A stretch of 64,000 nucleotides of DNA. Origin: Psylliodes chrysocephalus. Its lineage: Eukaryota > Arthropoda > Insecta > Coleoptera > Chrysomelidae. Made by a program: the position numbers and the translations under genes. Positions 10,983 through 22,181 of this stretch are shown piece after piece. Under the pieces are notes generated by a model. That model did not search any database. It saw only the letters and a list, made by a program, of their open reading frames with translations, and was not told where the DNA came from. Each line of letters opens with the position of its first letter. Positions within the stretch are counted from its first letter, which is position 1. Where the stretch lies: NCBI GenBank assembly GCA_927349885.1, contig OV651823.1, positions 3,906,152 through 3,970,151 on the forward strand, given 5' to 3'.

Positions 10983-11047
10983 ATGCCAATGAAGTGTGTT
11001 ATGTGCTCGAGAAAGTATCTCAAGTTCAGTTCGATTACGTTTCATAG
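10983..11047 (+). pseudogene. THAP first exon (orphan)
   Basis: ATG at 10983 opens MPMKCVMCSRKY, with a CxxC zinc-ligand pair, and ends SSITFHR at a GC-type donor (CATAG then GCAAGT). The phase (two bases left) equals that of the first exons of the two other THAP genes in the window. No matching second half is visible within the next kilobase, so it is an orphan exon or a remnant. Confidence 0.5.
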
Positions 11048-12403
11048 GCAAGTAAACAAAAACCATTACCGTTGCATCACACTTTGTTAGGGGGTATGAT
11101 AATTCAAAATAAGGTAGGTTTGAACAATTTATTTTAAAGTTTAAAATAATATCGAACGTCGAATTTCGAATTATTGTATTGTGCCTGTGTTTAATAACTT
11201 TGAATGTATCAATCAGTCAATGAATTAAATTAAGATTATATTGCTATTCACACTGTACATTTAAGAAGGCTATATAGTGGCATTCCAGTACTTAGTATTG
11301 CTTTATTTTAATGACAAAATGTATTTTTAGGGTACCATAGTTATTTTAAAGTAAAGTATATTATGTTGCATTCTATATTACATGAAATACTACCACTTAG
11401 TAGTGGTAAAAAAAATTAATTGGTACAATTTACTTTTCTTTTTTAAAATTTATTATTACTTTTTTGTTTTAAATCTTAATGATCACTACTCTGTATCGTA
11501 AATATATTGTACCTAGCGTTTTTAAAATGTTATGTCGCTCTAAAGTGGTAAAGTCGTCATTTAACGTCAATCGCAAAAGGCTACTTTGGATAAATAATTA
11601 TTTCCTTGCTTATCTGAAAAAGTCGGAATTAAACAAATGAATAAAAATTATATAAACAGTTTATTCTAATTAAATCCGTAAAAATATTTTTCAAATATTA
11701 ATACATAAATATAAAAAATACACAAAGTCGTAATTAAAAGTAATAATAACGATAAAAACGCGGAACCGTTTATTAATATTTTCTTATTTATTATCCTAAT
11801 ATTATGCAGAAAAAGATACAGTACGTACTTATATACTAAAGTGAGATTATTATGAACATATTTAATATTCTTACTCTTATTACTGTCATTACAATTTATT
11901 ATTGCCATAAAAATCTTAAAATATACATAGTCGTTCACAGAACTTACTAATATAATATATCATAGATATATGGGACCAAAATCACCGAATTTCGAGAAAT
12001 ACTATAGAAAAAAACGACCGCAGACCAATATTCAATTTAATATCGAGCTTCTAAAGTCAATTTAAATTGACTCGAGCATCAGATATTTCCATGAATAACA
12101 AGCTTCATTTAAGGTCATTTTTTTTGTTTAGACTTTTTTCTCAATATCGGCAAATATTTTAACTTATAATTAAGATTTATTAGGAAATTACCTTCCTTTA
12201 ATTACAATTAGGTACGCTTAACTAGCATACAATAAGTATATATAGTAATACCCTATATAACTTATTTCAACACTTTGATAACAAAATGCGTTACATTTTT
12301 CGATTATACCCGAAAACCCCCACCAAATTCACCAACCGACTATTTTACACAGAAATTACTTTGGTACTCTAGAAGCTATGTACATACAACCAAAATTTCG
12401 AAT
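11048..12403. other. Downstream flank / 3' UTR of the ETS gene
   Basis: Contains the probable 3' untranslated region of the ETS gene on the minus strand. The palindrome TACCACTTAGTAGTGGTA lies at about 11392-11411. The rest is AT-rich and empty. Confidence 0.45.
12176..12181 (-). terminator. Candidate polyadenylation signal of the ETS gene
   Basis: AATAAA on the minus strand about 220 bases after the ETS stop codon. Other AATAAA hexamers occur further out, so the true site is uncertain. Confidence 0.4.
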
Positions 12404-12744
12404 TTACAAACAATACGGATGGCAAAACTGGTAAACCAGTCTCTGAGATCTCTCCGTTTTCTTCATTATGCCCTTTTTGTAGTACTGTCGTATCGACCTG
12501 CTGAGCTTGTCGTAATTCATAGCAGGTCTGTTTTTCCGTTTACCCCATAATCTCGCTACTTTCACGGAATCTTCTATTTTGAAAATGCCTCTGGTACGAT
12601 CTATCCACCTAATACACGAGCCGTGTGTTTGGGGAGACGATAAGAGTTCTTTAAGAAATTGCCATAGATGAATATGAGATCCGGATCTAGTAGAAGTGGT
12701 AGGCTTAGTGGTATCCGTGGGGCAAGGAGTTTCTTCCTCTTCTT
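12404..12744 (-). CDS. Ets98B: Ets98B/PDEF-like transcription factor, last exon: ETS DNA-binding domain
   Basis: After a GGTTTCAG acceptor this exon adds 112 codons and a TAA. It encodes an acidic/Thr-rich linker and then a complete ETS winged helix (residues about 452-538 of 541). The domain opens with IHLWQFLKELL, contains GIFKIEDSVKVARLWGKRKN, and has the recognition helix MNYDKLSRSIRQYYKKG, whose two Arg contact the GGA core. The last residues SQRLVYQFCHPY are typical of the PDEF/SPDEF subclass, which places the ETS domain at the extreme C-terminus. The frame joins exactly to the exon at 17287 (G plus AA gives Glu429). PDEF factors prefer GGAT-type sites. The fly orthologue is Ets98B. The assignment is from remembered family motifs. 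Confidence 0.95.
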
Positions 12745-13163
12745 CTGAAACCAAAATTATATATTTTAAAATAGATCAAAAAATGTTTTATTTAAAATAT
12801 CGATAAACTTAAAACACATTTTAAATAATGGATCCAAGTAGAGTCCGATTACATTAAAAATAAGTAAGTTGTTTAAATAAATAAATAATTTCAGTCAAAA
12901 TGTCGGCAGTGTCAGTTGTGTGAAAAGAACGTTCCTTAAAACCGTAAATAAAGCAGACACAAAGTGCACGTAAAAATTTGAAATATTACCAAACGACGCA
13001 GAAAAAAAAGAACATTACTGTGAGTAGAAAAAATTCCTAATAATTACTGAAAACTGCATTTATTTATACATTTACGAAAAATTTTTTCATAAGATCTTTA
13101 ATAAATCAATAAAAATTAGTACTATAAGTATTATAAAAATGGTCAGGACACCAAAAGCAAAAT

Positions 13164-14770
13164 TCTGATGTGTCCAACACATGACTTTCCTATCCAGTTA
13201 TTACAGGCTTTTTCCGGTTATTTTGTACAACCTATTGCAGCACCTCCATAAATGTTTAGAGGATAAAATAAATATATACATTTTCCACATACATCTACCT
13301 CGAAACATTTTTCTATAGATATTCATTGAAAATGAAAATACTGAAAAATTTAAATTTAGCACGTTTCCTACAATTTTTCCATTACGGTCCATTTTAGAAA
13401 AATCATGTATAAACAAAAATTATAAAGATCGATATCGCAAACAACTTTTATTTCAACAATTTTCATAAAAATCAGAATTTTGCACATTTTGTCAAATTTC
13501 TCGAATACGGACCATTTCAAGAAAATTTGACATAAGGCAAAAATTATAGATAATAATATTAGAAATAACTTTTATTTGAACAATTTTTTTCTCCAAACAT
13601 AAATAACAGATATTCCATAAAGTATAAAAACGGCCCCCTATAAAGTAACCCCCCAGATGTTCCGACTTTGTCCAAAATCTAATCATTTCACGTCAGGCCG
13701 AAATAAAACTTAAGTTTAAAATTTCATGTTTTTTTCTTTATCCGTTTTTGAGTTTCCTTCAAATTTCAAAATTTACACATTTTCTCAAATATCTCGAATA
13801 CGGTCCATTTTAGAGAAATTATGTATAGAATAAAAGTTATAGAGAATTATATTACAAACAACTTTTATTTCATTAATTTTCATAAAAATCAGAATTTTGC
13901 ACATTTTGTCAAATTTCTCGAATACGGACCATTTCAAGAAAATTTGACATAAAACAAAAATTATAGATAATAATATTAGAAATAACTTTTGTTTGAAAAA
14001 TTTTTTTCTCCAAACATAAATAACAGATATATTCCATAAAATATAAAAACGGCCCCCTATAAAGTACCCCCCCAGATGTTCCGACTTTGTCCAAAATCTA
14101 ATCATTTCACGTCAGGCCGAAATAAAACTTAAGTTTAAAATTTAATGTTTTTTCCTTATCCGTTTTTGAGTTTTCTTCAAATTTCAAAATTTACACATTT
14201 TCTCAAATATCTCGAATACGGTCCATTTTAGAGAAATTATGTATAGAATAAAAATTATAGAGAATTATATTACAAACAACTTTTATTTGAACAATTTTTA
14301 TAAAAAAATATTTTTTTTACATTTTGTCAAATTTCTCGAATACGGACCATTTTAGGAAAATTTTGTATAAAACAAAAATTATAGATAATTATATTAGAAG
14401 TAACTTTTATTTGAAGAATTTTCTTCTCCAAACGTAAATAACAGATATATTTCATAAAATATAAAAATGACCACCTATAAAGTACCCCCCCAGATGTTCC
14501 GACTCTGCCCAAAATCTAATCAGTTCATTAGACGCTAGAATAAAACTTAGATTTAAAATTTGGTGTTTTTCTGTGTATCGGTTCATGAGTTATGCGACAC
14601 ACAGACACACACATAGACACACACACACACACACACACAGACATCATCGCGAAAATAGTCAAAACGGATTCAGGGGACCTCAAAACGTAAAAATCCGTCG
14701 AAAACTCGAGGTCGAAAAAAATCATGATTCCTATACTTTCCTTATATCTGTATACAGATAGGAAAGTAAA
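13164..14770 (+). mobile_element. Helentron-like non-autonomous element, copy A
   Basis: Starts TCTGATGTGTCCAACACATG, which can form a small hairpin, followed by ACTTTCCTATC. It ends in a strong hairpin (ACTTTCCTTATATCTG/ CAGATAGGAAAGT) plus a short A run. The 5' ACTTTCCTAT and 3' ATAGGAAAGT form a short asymmetric inverted pair as described for helentrons and their short derivatives (HINE/DINE-1 type). The interior is a series of roughly 110-130-base units, each with CGAATACGG(A/T)CCATTT and AAAAATTATAGA, and then a CA-rich microsatellite (about 14596-14641). There is no coding capacity. Orientation is assumed from the 3' hairpin. Confidence 0.65.
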
Positions 14771-14771
14771 A

Positions 14772-14966
14772 ATGAGCAATATGACAAATAATGAATTATT
14801 GAAAAAAATTGAATTAATGTTTGATTAAAAAATTGGTTCTTTAAAAAAAGATATAAAAGAAGAAATAAAAAAAATAAGTGAGTCAGTAGACTGCAAAATA
14901 GAGAAATTAGAAAATCATGTCGAATATCTTGAGAAGTTAAATTATTTAGAACGAGCTAATAAAAAA
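14772..14966 (+). pseudogene. Retroelement ORF1-like coiled-coil fragment
   Basis: From ATG at 14772 the frame runs 65 codons with one in-frame TAA (after KKIELMFD). The remainder is a heptad-rich, charged coiled coil (KKDIKEEIKKISESVD, KIEKLENHVEYLEKLNYLER). This resembles the segment before the RNA-binding domain of non-LTR retrotransposon ORF1 proteins. It begins directly behind the 3' end of Helentron copy A and is cut off by copy B, so both repeats appear to have inserted in or next to the same retroelement. Confidence 0.6.
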
Positions 14967-14967
14967 A

Positions 14968-15328
14968 TCTGATGTGTCCAACTGACTTTCCTATCTAGTT
15001 ATTATAGGCTATTGCAGCACCTCTATAAATGTTTAGAGAATAAACTAAATATATACATTTTATACATACATATAACTCGAAACATTTTTCTATAGATATT
15101 CATTGAAAACGAAAATATTGAAAAATTAAAAGTTAGCATTATTCCTCCAATTTTTCTATTACGGTCCATTTTAGAAAAATCATGTCAAAAACAAAAATTA
15201 TAGAGATCGATATCGAAAACAACTTTTAGTTTAACAATTTTCTAAAAAATTCGAATTTTGCACATTATGTCCAATTTCTCGAATACGGACCATTTCAGGA
15301 AAATTTGGCATATAACAAAAATTATAGA
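14968..15328 (+). mobile_element. Helentron-like element, copy B (5' part only)
   Basis: Begins TCTGATGTGTCCAACTGACTTTCC like copies A, C and D but has lost the ACACA half of the terminal hairpin. It matches their first roughly 360 bases and then switches abruptly into reverse-transcriptase coding sequence. The 3' hairpin is missing. Confidence 0.75.
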
Positions 15329-16034
15329 TAAAGTACTTAAGGTCATTGTAAATTATATAAAATACCCATTAACCGTAATAATAAATAAATCACTTGAAAT
15401 ACGAGTGTTTCCTGAACCATTCAAAAACAGAATTATTACACCAATCTACAAAAATGGAAATAAATATGACATAGAAAATTACAAACCTATTTCTCTTATA
15501 TCTAGTTTAGCCAAAGTATTAGAAAAGGTAGTCAAAAAAAAGAGTTAATAGTTTTATTGAAAAATACCAATTACTTTCAAAATCTCAATTTGGATTTCGA
15601 GAGGGAAAATCAACCCAAAATGCAATACTTGAACTGACAAAGGAGACACAGTAATTGGTGTTTTTATTGACCTAGCAAAGGCGTTCGACACCGTTGATCA
15701 TACCATATTGTTAGATGTTATTGAAAACAAAGGGATAAGGGGTAAAGCACACGATTTTTTCAAGAGCTATTTGCAGAACAGACAACAACAAGTAAAAGTA
15801 AATAATATGTTTAATAAAACAAAAGACATAACGTGTGGAGTACCACAAGGAACGGTGTTGGACCCTTTTCTATTAACAATTTACATAAATGATTTATTTT
15901 TACTAGAAAACGAGGGCCAAAAAATAATAAGTTTTACTGATGACACTGTAATCATTTATAAAGGAAATAATAATCATGACTTAAAAATAAAAATAGAAAC
16001 CTTCGGAAGTAGGAGGTCCAGAGATAATGGATAA
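15329..16034 (+). pseudogene. Non-LTR retrotransposon reverse transcriptase fragment (Jockey/CR1-like)
   Basis: Three frames together give reverse-transcriptase motifs in order: NYKPISLISSLAKVLEKV, SQFGFREGKSTQNAI, motif A IDLAKAFDTVDHTIL, motif B GVPQGTVLDPFLL.IYINDL and motif C FTDDT, a variant of the catalytic FADDT. Frames change near 15545 and 15650. Sequence is missing before motif A and the thumb, so it is dead. Endonuclease and 3' parts are absent. The LAKAFDTVDH block points to the Jockey/CR1 group rather than RTE. Confidence 0.85.
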
Positions 16035-17286
16035 ACTTGCTAAAATGTCGGGATTGGTATTTAACACTTCTAATGTGTATTTTTTTGTTATTTACACATA
16101 AGCGATTATTTTTTATAACCCTTTTTCTTTCCAGTATTCATATATTCATATAGTTTTTTCTTGATTTAATTATTATTAATTTAAATTACGTAAGAGGTAA
16201 AAAGTAGTGGAAAATATAACGGTTGTCAAAAAAAAATGTTATAGTTTTTAATAGCGAATTAATACCATAATTTCAAATCTATTTATAAAATATTTTCCCA
16301 TGCTAAGCGAACCAAACCCAAACCCTCTGGCTCTATAAGTACATATAATTTTTTTACCTATATTACTCACATAATCTATTCATTTAAGAAACAACCTTAT
16401 CGATTTTATCTGCAAGAAGGTAATTAACAATACCTATGTTGAAAAGTTGTATAATAACTAGAGTTATAACAACCCATGAAGGTTAACAACTTAAACGTTC
16501 TGCATATTTTATATCAGATTATAAAAAAATTGAATTAAAAGCTTTATAAATGTCACGCAGAACAAAGAAACTAACGTTTCTGCGAGTTAATAATATTATT
16601 ATTATTTGATAAAAGTTGTAGTATTTCGTATAAAATAAAATGGTAAAATCAAAATTCTCTGTTTTTATCCGAATAAAATTATATATTGAACAAAATTTAA
16701 AATTATTCATTAATTATCAAATGTCAATTATGATTGTTAATAAAATTATATATAGACTACAATCTGAAATTTATTTATTTATTTATTTGTCTTAAGTACA
16801 CTACAGAAATATGAATTCCAAATGGCACAGTCTTAAAGCTAAAACAACAATTAAAGTATAATTATATATACATAAAAAAAAACCGAATATATAAATATCA
16901 AAACTCTTCAGAAATTTTAAAATACATTTAACGTCTAAAAAACAAAGTCTAACACCATACAAGACAAGAAAACAACCTAAAATTTTAAAATTCGAGCATC
17001 CTCTTAACAGATAATAACGTACAATTAAAAATATCACAGTGAGAATAGTGCTTATTATAGTTGCACAAAAGCCTATTCATGAAAGCTCTTTGTCCATAGT
17101 TTGTACGATGGGTTTTCTCAAAGAATAGTTGTGACTGTCGAGTATGCCTTAACGGAACAACAAAATTTACTTGGCATAACAATTTTTCACAAATAATGTC
17201 TCCATTAATTATTTTGTAGAGCAATTATTCATGAGTTATCTTTTTGATTTATTCCAGCAATATTATTATAAAAAAAAAGTTTTTAC

Positions 17287-17410
17287 CATCTGTGATATCT
17301 CCACTGGAAGCATTGCTCGAAGTTGTTTCTGGGCGCCATTGAATTCCTAAATCCTCTTCAGAATACGCGGCTTTCCATATTTCCAGTTGAGCGTGAAGGA
17401 TCATACCACC
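17287..17410 (-). CDS. Ets98B: Ets98B/PDEF-like exon: C-terminal part of Pointed domain
   Basis: A 124-base exon with acceptor TTTCCAG and donor GTAAAA. It adds residues 388-428 and one base. It starts GGMILHAQLEIWKAA, the last helix of the PNT/SAM domain, where vertebrate SPDEF has a closely similar GG..LHA.L.IWK.A block. A Ser/Glu-rich linker toward the ETS domain follows. It has no open frame of its own long enough to be noticed and was found by splice phase: the previous exon ends on CAG and this exon starts on GGT. Confidence 0.92.
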
Positions 17411-18169
17411 CTGGAAACAAAAGACATTATATTATGATAGTAAAAACTAAAATAAGTTTATTGGTTATTGCTAATAATAAAAAGTAAAAATTATAATGCA
17501 TTTATTTATTGAAAAAATTTTATTTTTAGATATTGCCAGAGATTCATAAAATTTCACTCTTTATTGGTGATTCACTGAAGCTTTGACAGAAGAGCTCACA
17601 TACAGTGAGAATCTTAAGTCTTACCCCCCCTAACTAACTCGTTACTGGAGTCTTGTTAGGAAAATCGCCGAGACAGGTCGATTTTTGTTTTCTACAATGT
17701 ACATTTTTGTTTGATTAGTTTACCCTTAATTTCATCCCTTACTCGAGGGGAACAACCCTTTCGAAAAATTTAAATGGCATGGGATGGTGAGTGATAGCTC
17801 ATTTGAAAGGGGGTTTTATTCTCTATTCAACCGTGCAAAAAATTTTTAAATTTCCGTTATTCTGAAACAAAAATTAGTCGATAATTAACAGATTAACGAT
17901 GTTGTCAGTTTAATAGAAGGGCCAGGTCCAAAAAGTATTTGGTTGGCCACCTTCTTGGATAATGAATCAGCAATAAGACTACCTTTCGAGGTGGCGTAAC
18001 CTTTGATACATCCATCTTAAGGTGACCAAATTGTTGGATGGATACTCTTGCCAAAGCTTCGTGGCATTCTAGTACTAACGCTGAGTAAATTCGTAGCCTG
18101 TTCAGGGTAAGTAGTGTTTATCTGCTCTCTGTATAGATGAACATGTTCCTACCAGTGATATTGTTCCTA
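17411..18169. other. Intronic stretch without a gene
   Basis: Part of intron 3. The block at about 17620-17990 is less AT-rich (CTCGAGGGGAACAACCC, CATTTGAAAGGGGG) and has the look of an old DNA transposon, but I find no ends or coding remains. Confidence 0.35.
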
Positions 18170-18985
18170 ATTATTTCTTTTGCTGTTATGAGAACCTCCG
18201 TGATCTCCGTAAACTACATTGGCACTATTGCTCACAGCCCATTTTATGTTGAGGTTTAAAGAATTGGAGTATATTCCACATCTTGAGCATTGTTTTGTTG
18301 TAGAACCGTCGGTGTAGATATGAATCGTACCTGCTACTTCCGGATCTTCTATTTGTTTTGTTATAACTTCATACGGCTTATGGAAGATATATCTTCGCTT
18401 GAAGCAGTGGGAGCGTATCGAGCGCCTCCTGCCAAAAGCCACGTCTCGCCTCACCAGATCCTACATCAGGTTCTATTCCAACCGTGCGGAGGCATGTCAT
18501 TGTCGTCAGAGCAACCACCTTGATGTAAATATCAAGGCAGTGAGACTAATAATGACTTTTATGGCTCTAGTCGGTATTGTTTTCATGGCTCCTGTTATGA
18601 TGAGACATGCTGTTATTTGAATTTGTTCTATTTTGCGGATAGCTGTCTATTTTTGGATTTTCTGTACCCAGACACCTGCACCGTATATTAGCATAGGTCA
18701 TGACCATGTAAGTCCATGTGACGACTCTGGGGAGAAACCCCAGGTGCGCCCTACGGTTCGGTAGAATTGTTTATAAGTAATGTATGCTCTTTTGAAGTGT
18801 GAGTTAACTTGTTGTCAAAGGTGCTACCTAGGTACTTCATCTCTGTGTTTCGTGTTTTGGAACTCTGTAGGTTTTAATTTCATTTTTATCCTTTTCTTTG
18901 TGAAAAGGATTATTTCTGTCTTCTTGGGATTGATAGACAGTGAATGGTCCTTGCACCACTGTTCCATAATTTTTCTCAAAATTCC
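18170..18985 (-). pseudogene. Non-LTR retrotransposon remnant: RT C-terminus and RNase H start
   Basis: On the minus strand, broken frames give a post-RT segment (KTEIILFTKR-like, then FDNKLT and YGAGVWVQKIQK-like pieces across frameshifts). An open frame (18454-18167) follows, containing IHIYTDGSTTKQCSRCGIYS. YTDGS carries the first catalytic Asp of an RNase H domain of the Jockey/I/R1 type. The rest of RNase H breaks off at about 18180. It is strongly decayed and only the RNase H start is confidently recognised. Confidence 0.7.
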
Positions 18986-19080
18986 CTATTTGCAGAATGA
19001 CCAAGTCATTTGCTTTCGGTATTGTTTATTGTACCTACTGAATTATTTCGTTATTAAAATAATCTATTTGACATAACGTT

Positions 19081-19197
19081 TGTTCCAACACGCTCGAAAA
19101 CCGTAATATTATCGTACAAATCGTGCGCTCTACCCAAAAATTGTATAGAGAGCATGATTTGTACGGTAATATTACAGTTTTCGCACGTGTTGGAACA
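19081..19197. repeat. 117-bp palindromic MITE
   Basis: The ends are inverted copies starting TGTTCCAACACG. The arms continue through CGAAAACCGTAATATTATCGTACAAATC with few mismatches, leaving a loop of about 20 bases. Confidence 0.85.
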
Positions 19198-19472
19198 TAC
19201 CTAATATGAACGAACATAGTAAGAATGTGTTATCTGTCATTGTTACTTTAGTATGTGTTTAATTTTAATGAACCAAACGACAAAAATTGATTAATTTTCA
19301 TACGTTTCCCAGTTATTAAGTTCCCTTGCTTTGGTACATACGAAAACCCATTCAGTTTCGCTTCTTGGGTAGGTATTCTTTGGTGCAATTTGAGATTGAT
19401 GTAGGAAATATTTATTTATTATGTTAATTATTCAGAAACAAAATCACTCTGTAGAGTATAAAAATGTCAGAA

Positions 19473-21862
19473 CCATAGCCCTCAGAAAGTCTAGATACCG
19501 CTTGGCGTATACTGTCAATACAAAAAAAATGACCCCATTCAAGCTTGTCGCCATGTTAGGTAAATTTATGTTTTGGCTACACTGATTTTTAGTTTGTGTG
19601 TTCTGTAATACTTGAACACCGATAATCTGCACTTTGTTATTAGTTATAAGTGAGTGAGACGCACAATTTCTAATTTCAAATTAAGAACAAAACTTTGACA
19701 AACCTATTTGATTTTCCTAGATCTGTTCAGACAGGACCGGTTTTATAAAATTTCTCGTTCTTGAAATGTTATTTTTACATGGTTATATATTATTGGATAA
19801 GTGGTTTGTGTACATATTGCTATGAGAATTATAGAGAAATTCAGTGAGATTTATGTAATATAATTCAAATTACAAGTAAACCATCTGTTTCTGTTTGGCA
19901 ATATGGAGAAAATACCTACTTCAATGTCAAATGTACTATTTAAAAGAATGTGATTGTTAACCGGTCATTTATTTATATTATATTATGAAAATAAAAACTC
20001 GAATTTTTTAACTAGGGAAAGATATACTTACATCTGTAACAAGGTATTTTAGAAAAACTAATAGATTACTCCTATTCCCATAGTTTATTTGAAAATGAAT
20101 AATAGCAAAATTATATAAAAATATGGACCTTTGCCATAAAAACTGTGCTACCAAGCATTTTCAAATAAACTATAATGATAATTTGATTTAATAGAGCGAG
20201 TATAAGATCTCACCTGTTAGAGAAATTGGGGCATAGGGAAGAGATTATGAAGCAGGTAAGCAAAGTAATTGCAAAAGATAAATATATAGAAGTTATTTTA
20301 AAAATTTGATAAAAAAACTAGTGGAACAACAAATGGAGTTGTCGCTATCGGAGATCCAATCAGCAGAAAGTAAAAAAAAAACTTTGGGAATGTTGGAAAA
20401 GGGCCCAGCAATAGGCTCAAAACAATTCCTTGGTTTTTTAATAAATATAATCTGAGATGCAAAAAATACTGCTAGAGTGGAGAAGCAGTATTGTTCTAAT
20501 GTAGAAAACCCAGGGACATACAGTAGTGCACTAACCATAGGCGAATAGTCACTAAATTATACAAGAGTCCCATCACGATTTTATTTTTAAATATTTTTGA
20601 GAATACCTATTATTATTTGTTACATTGAGTTTAATAAAACCACAGATTTCGAATGTATTGAAAGTTATTTAAAAAGTACCTCTATAAATATATAGAAAAT
20701 GTGTATATGACTAACTGGTTTTATTAATCTGTTTTTGGGGTAGGTAAATATATTTTGAAAAATTTACAAACTTCTTTTGAATAAAAGACAAAATGTTTGT
20801 TTTTATTAACTGAACAATATTTTATACGAACATAATATATACCTATTTAAAAGAAAATATTACATTTTACAAGTATTGCATATTTATATGAAATAACTTA
20901 CTCAATAAGAAAGAATTAAATGAAACAAATTAATAAACAATAGATATGAAAAATTGCTTTAACAATTTAATCCTTAGATAAACTTATTCTTACATATTAC
21001 TTTAATCAATTTATTTACTATAAAAGTATATTTCCTATCATTTATTACATATAATAAAATAAAGCATAAAACATACAAACTATAATATGTACCTACTTAG
21101 AACGGAACTAATATTATTGTATCAAGGTAGTAATAGTGGACAATTTCCGAATAAAAAGAATTAAAAAAGAAGTAACGGTCGACACGTTTTTCTGACTATA
21201 GGTCTTCATCAGTACGGTGCAGCCAAGTTCAAAGGATCATGGAACTTGTGTTGGAAAAATTGTACAATAGGTCACTAAAAAGGAGCCAATAACAGATTTG
21301 CCGTTTCAGCTAGTATCCCCAAATTTTCTGGGCTTATACTAAAGTCACAAAATGATTCAATGGTCTTCCTATGGCTATCAGTTATTCTTTCCTAACATTT
21401 TTTTGTATGCTACAACAAAACATACAAATTATTTGATTTTGTAAATACACAAATATTTGTGAAAACTTACACATGAAATGTTATTCCTTCCTTGTATCTT
21501 CTACCGTTAGATGCATTGTTACATTCACGTACAAAACAAAAAGAGATTTTGAAAATCCTGTAAAAATTTAACACCAAACCACAAATGTTTTTTATTAAAA
21601 TAAAACACTAAACGACTAAACTAAAAAATAATGTTTTAAATAAAACCTTTACTAGAAAAACAAAATAAATAACACAACAGATAATAAAATCGATTATATT
21701 CGTCGAACGCCGATCTTACGCTTATTATACTAAACTTGCGCCGATTCTGTCTCGTCAGTAGTGCCAACTTAAAATTTATTGACATTTATTTATCATGGCG
21801 CCCATCATATGGGGGTCAAAATGTTTTTACGATGCGGTATCTAGACCTTCTGAGGGCTATGG
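19473..21862. mobile_element. 2.39-kb TIR element with 6-bp target duplication, unclassified
   Basis: Inverted ends CCATAGCCCTCAGAAAGTCT and CCATAGCCCTCAGAAGGTCT continue to TAGATACCGC on both sides, about 30 bases with one mismatch. Weaker similarity (ATGACCCC and CGCCATG motifs) extends inward. Each end is directly abutted by TCAGAA (19467-19472 and 21863-21868), consistent with a 6-base target duplication. The interior is AT-rich with no recognised transposase, so it is non-autonomous or fully decayed. It lies in intron 3 of the ETS gene. Confidence 0.7.
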
Positions 21863-22142
21863 TCAGAACTGATTAATTAATTTTTATAAAAAGTCAGAAC
21901 ATTTTAAATCAATATTCGACAATTTAAAAACAAATTATATTATTTGCTTATTTACATCAAATTAAACCAAACAACTGGCGCGATGTCATCAAAACTCAAT
22001 CAAAACGACAAATTGTCAAACGTCATTGGAAGAAGCACGCTAAAGGAGCAGAAACGGGTATTTAGTTAAATGAAGCTTTAAAGTGTACTTTTTTAATAAA
22101 TTTGTATTATGAAATCGATATAACATTTAAATTGTCCTTTTT

Positions 22143-22181
22143 ATATTGAAGCTTCATATTGAAGCTTCATATTGAAGCTTC
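22143..22181. repeat. Three perfect 13-bp tandem units
   Basis: ATATTGAAGCTTC is repeated three times head to tail. Confidence 0.9.

Larger units (their letters stand above)
12745..17286 (-). other. Intron 4 of the ETS gene (4.5 kb)
   Basis: Donor GTAAAA, acceptor TTTCAG. It holds two Helentron-like repeats, two retroelement fragments (14772-14966 and 15329-16034) and, at 16035-17286, featureless AT-rich DNA with a short TTTA microsatellite near 16770. Confidence 0.85.

Noticed and set aside
12955..13020. Possible further THAP-like first exon
   Set aside because: Only a loose LPNDAEKKEHY similarity, without the cysteine pair or a start codon.
17620..17990. Old DNA transposon suspected from composition
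   Set aside because: No terminal repeats, duplication or coding remnant could be identified.
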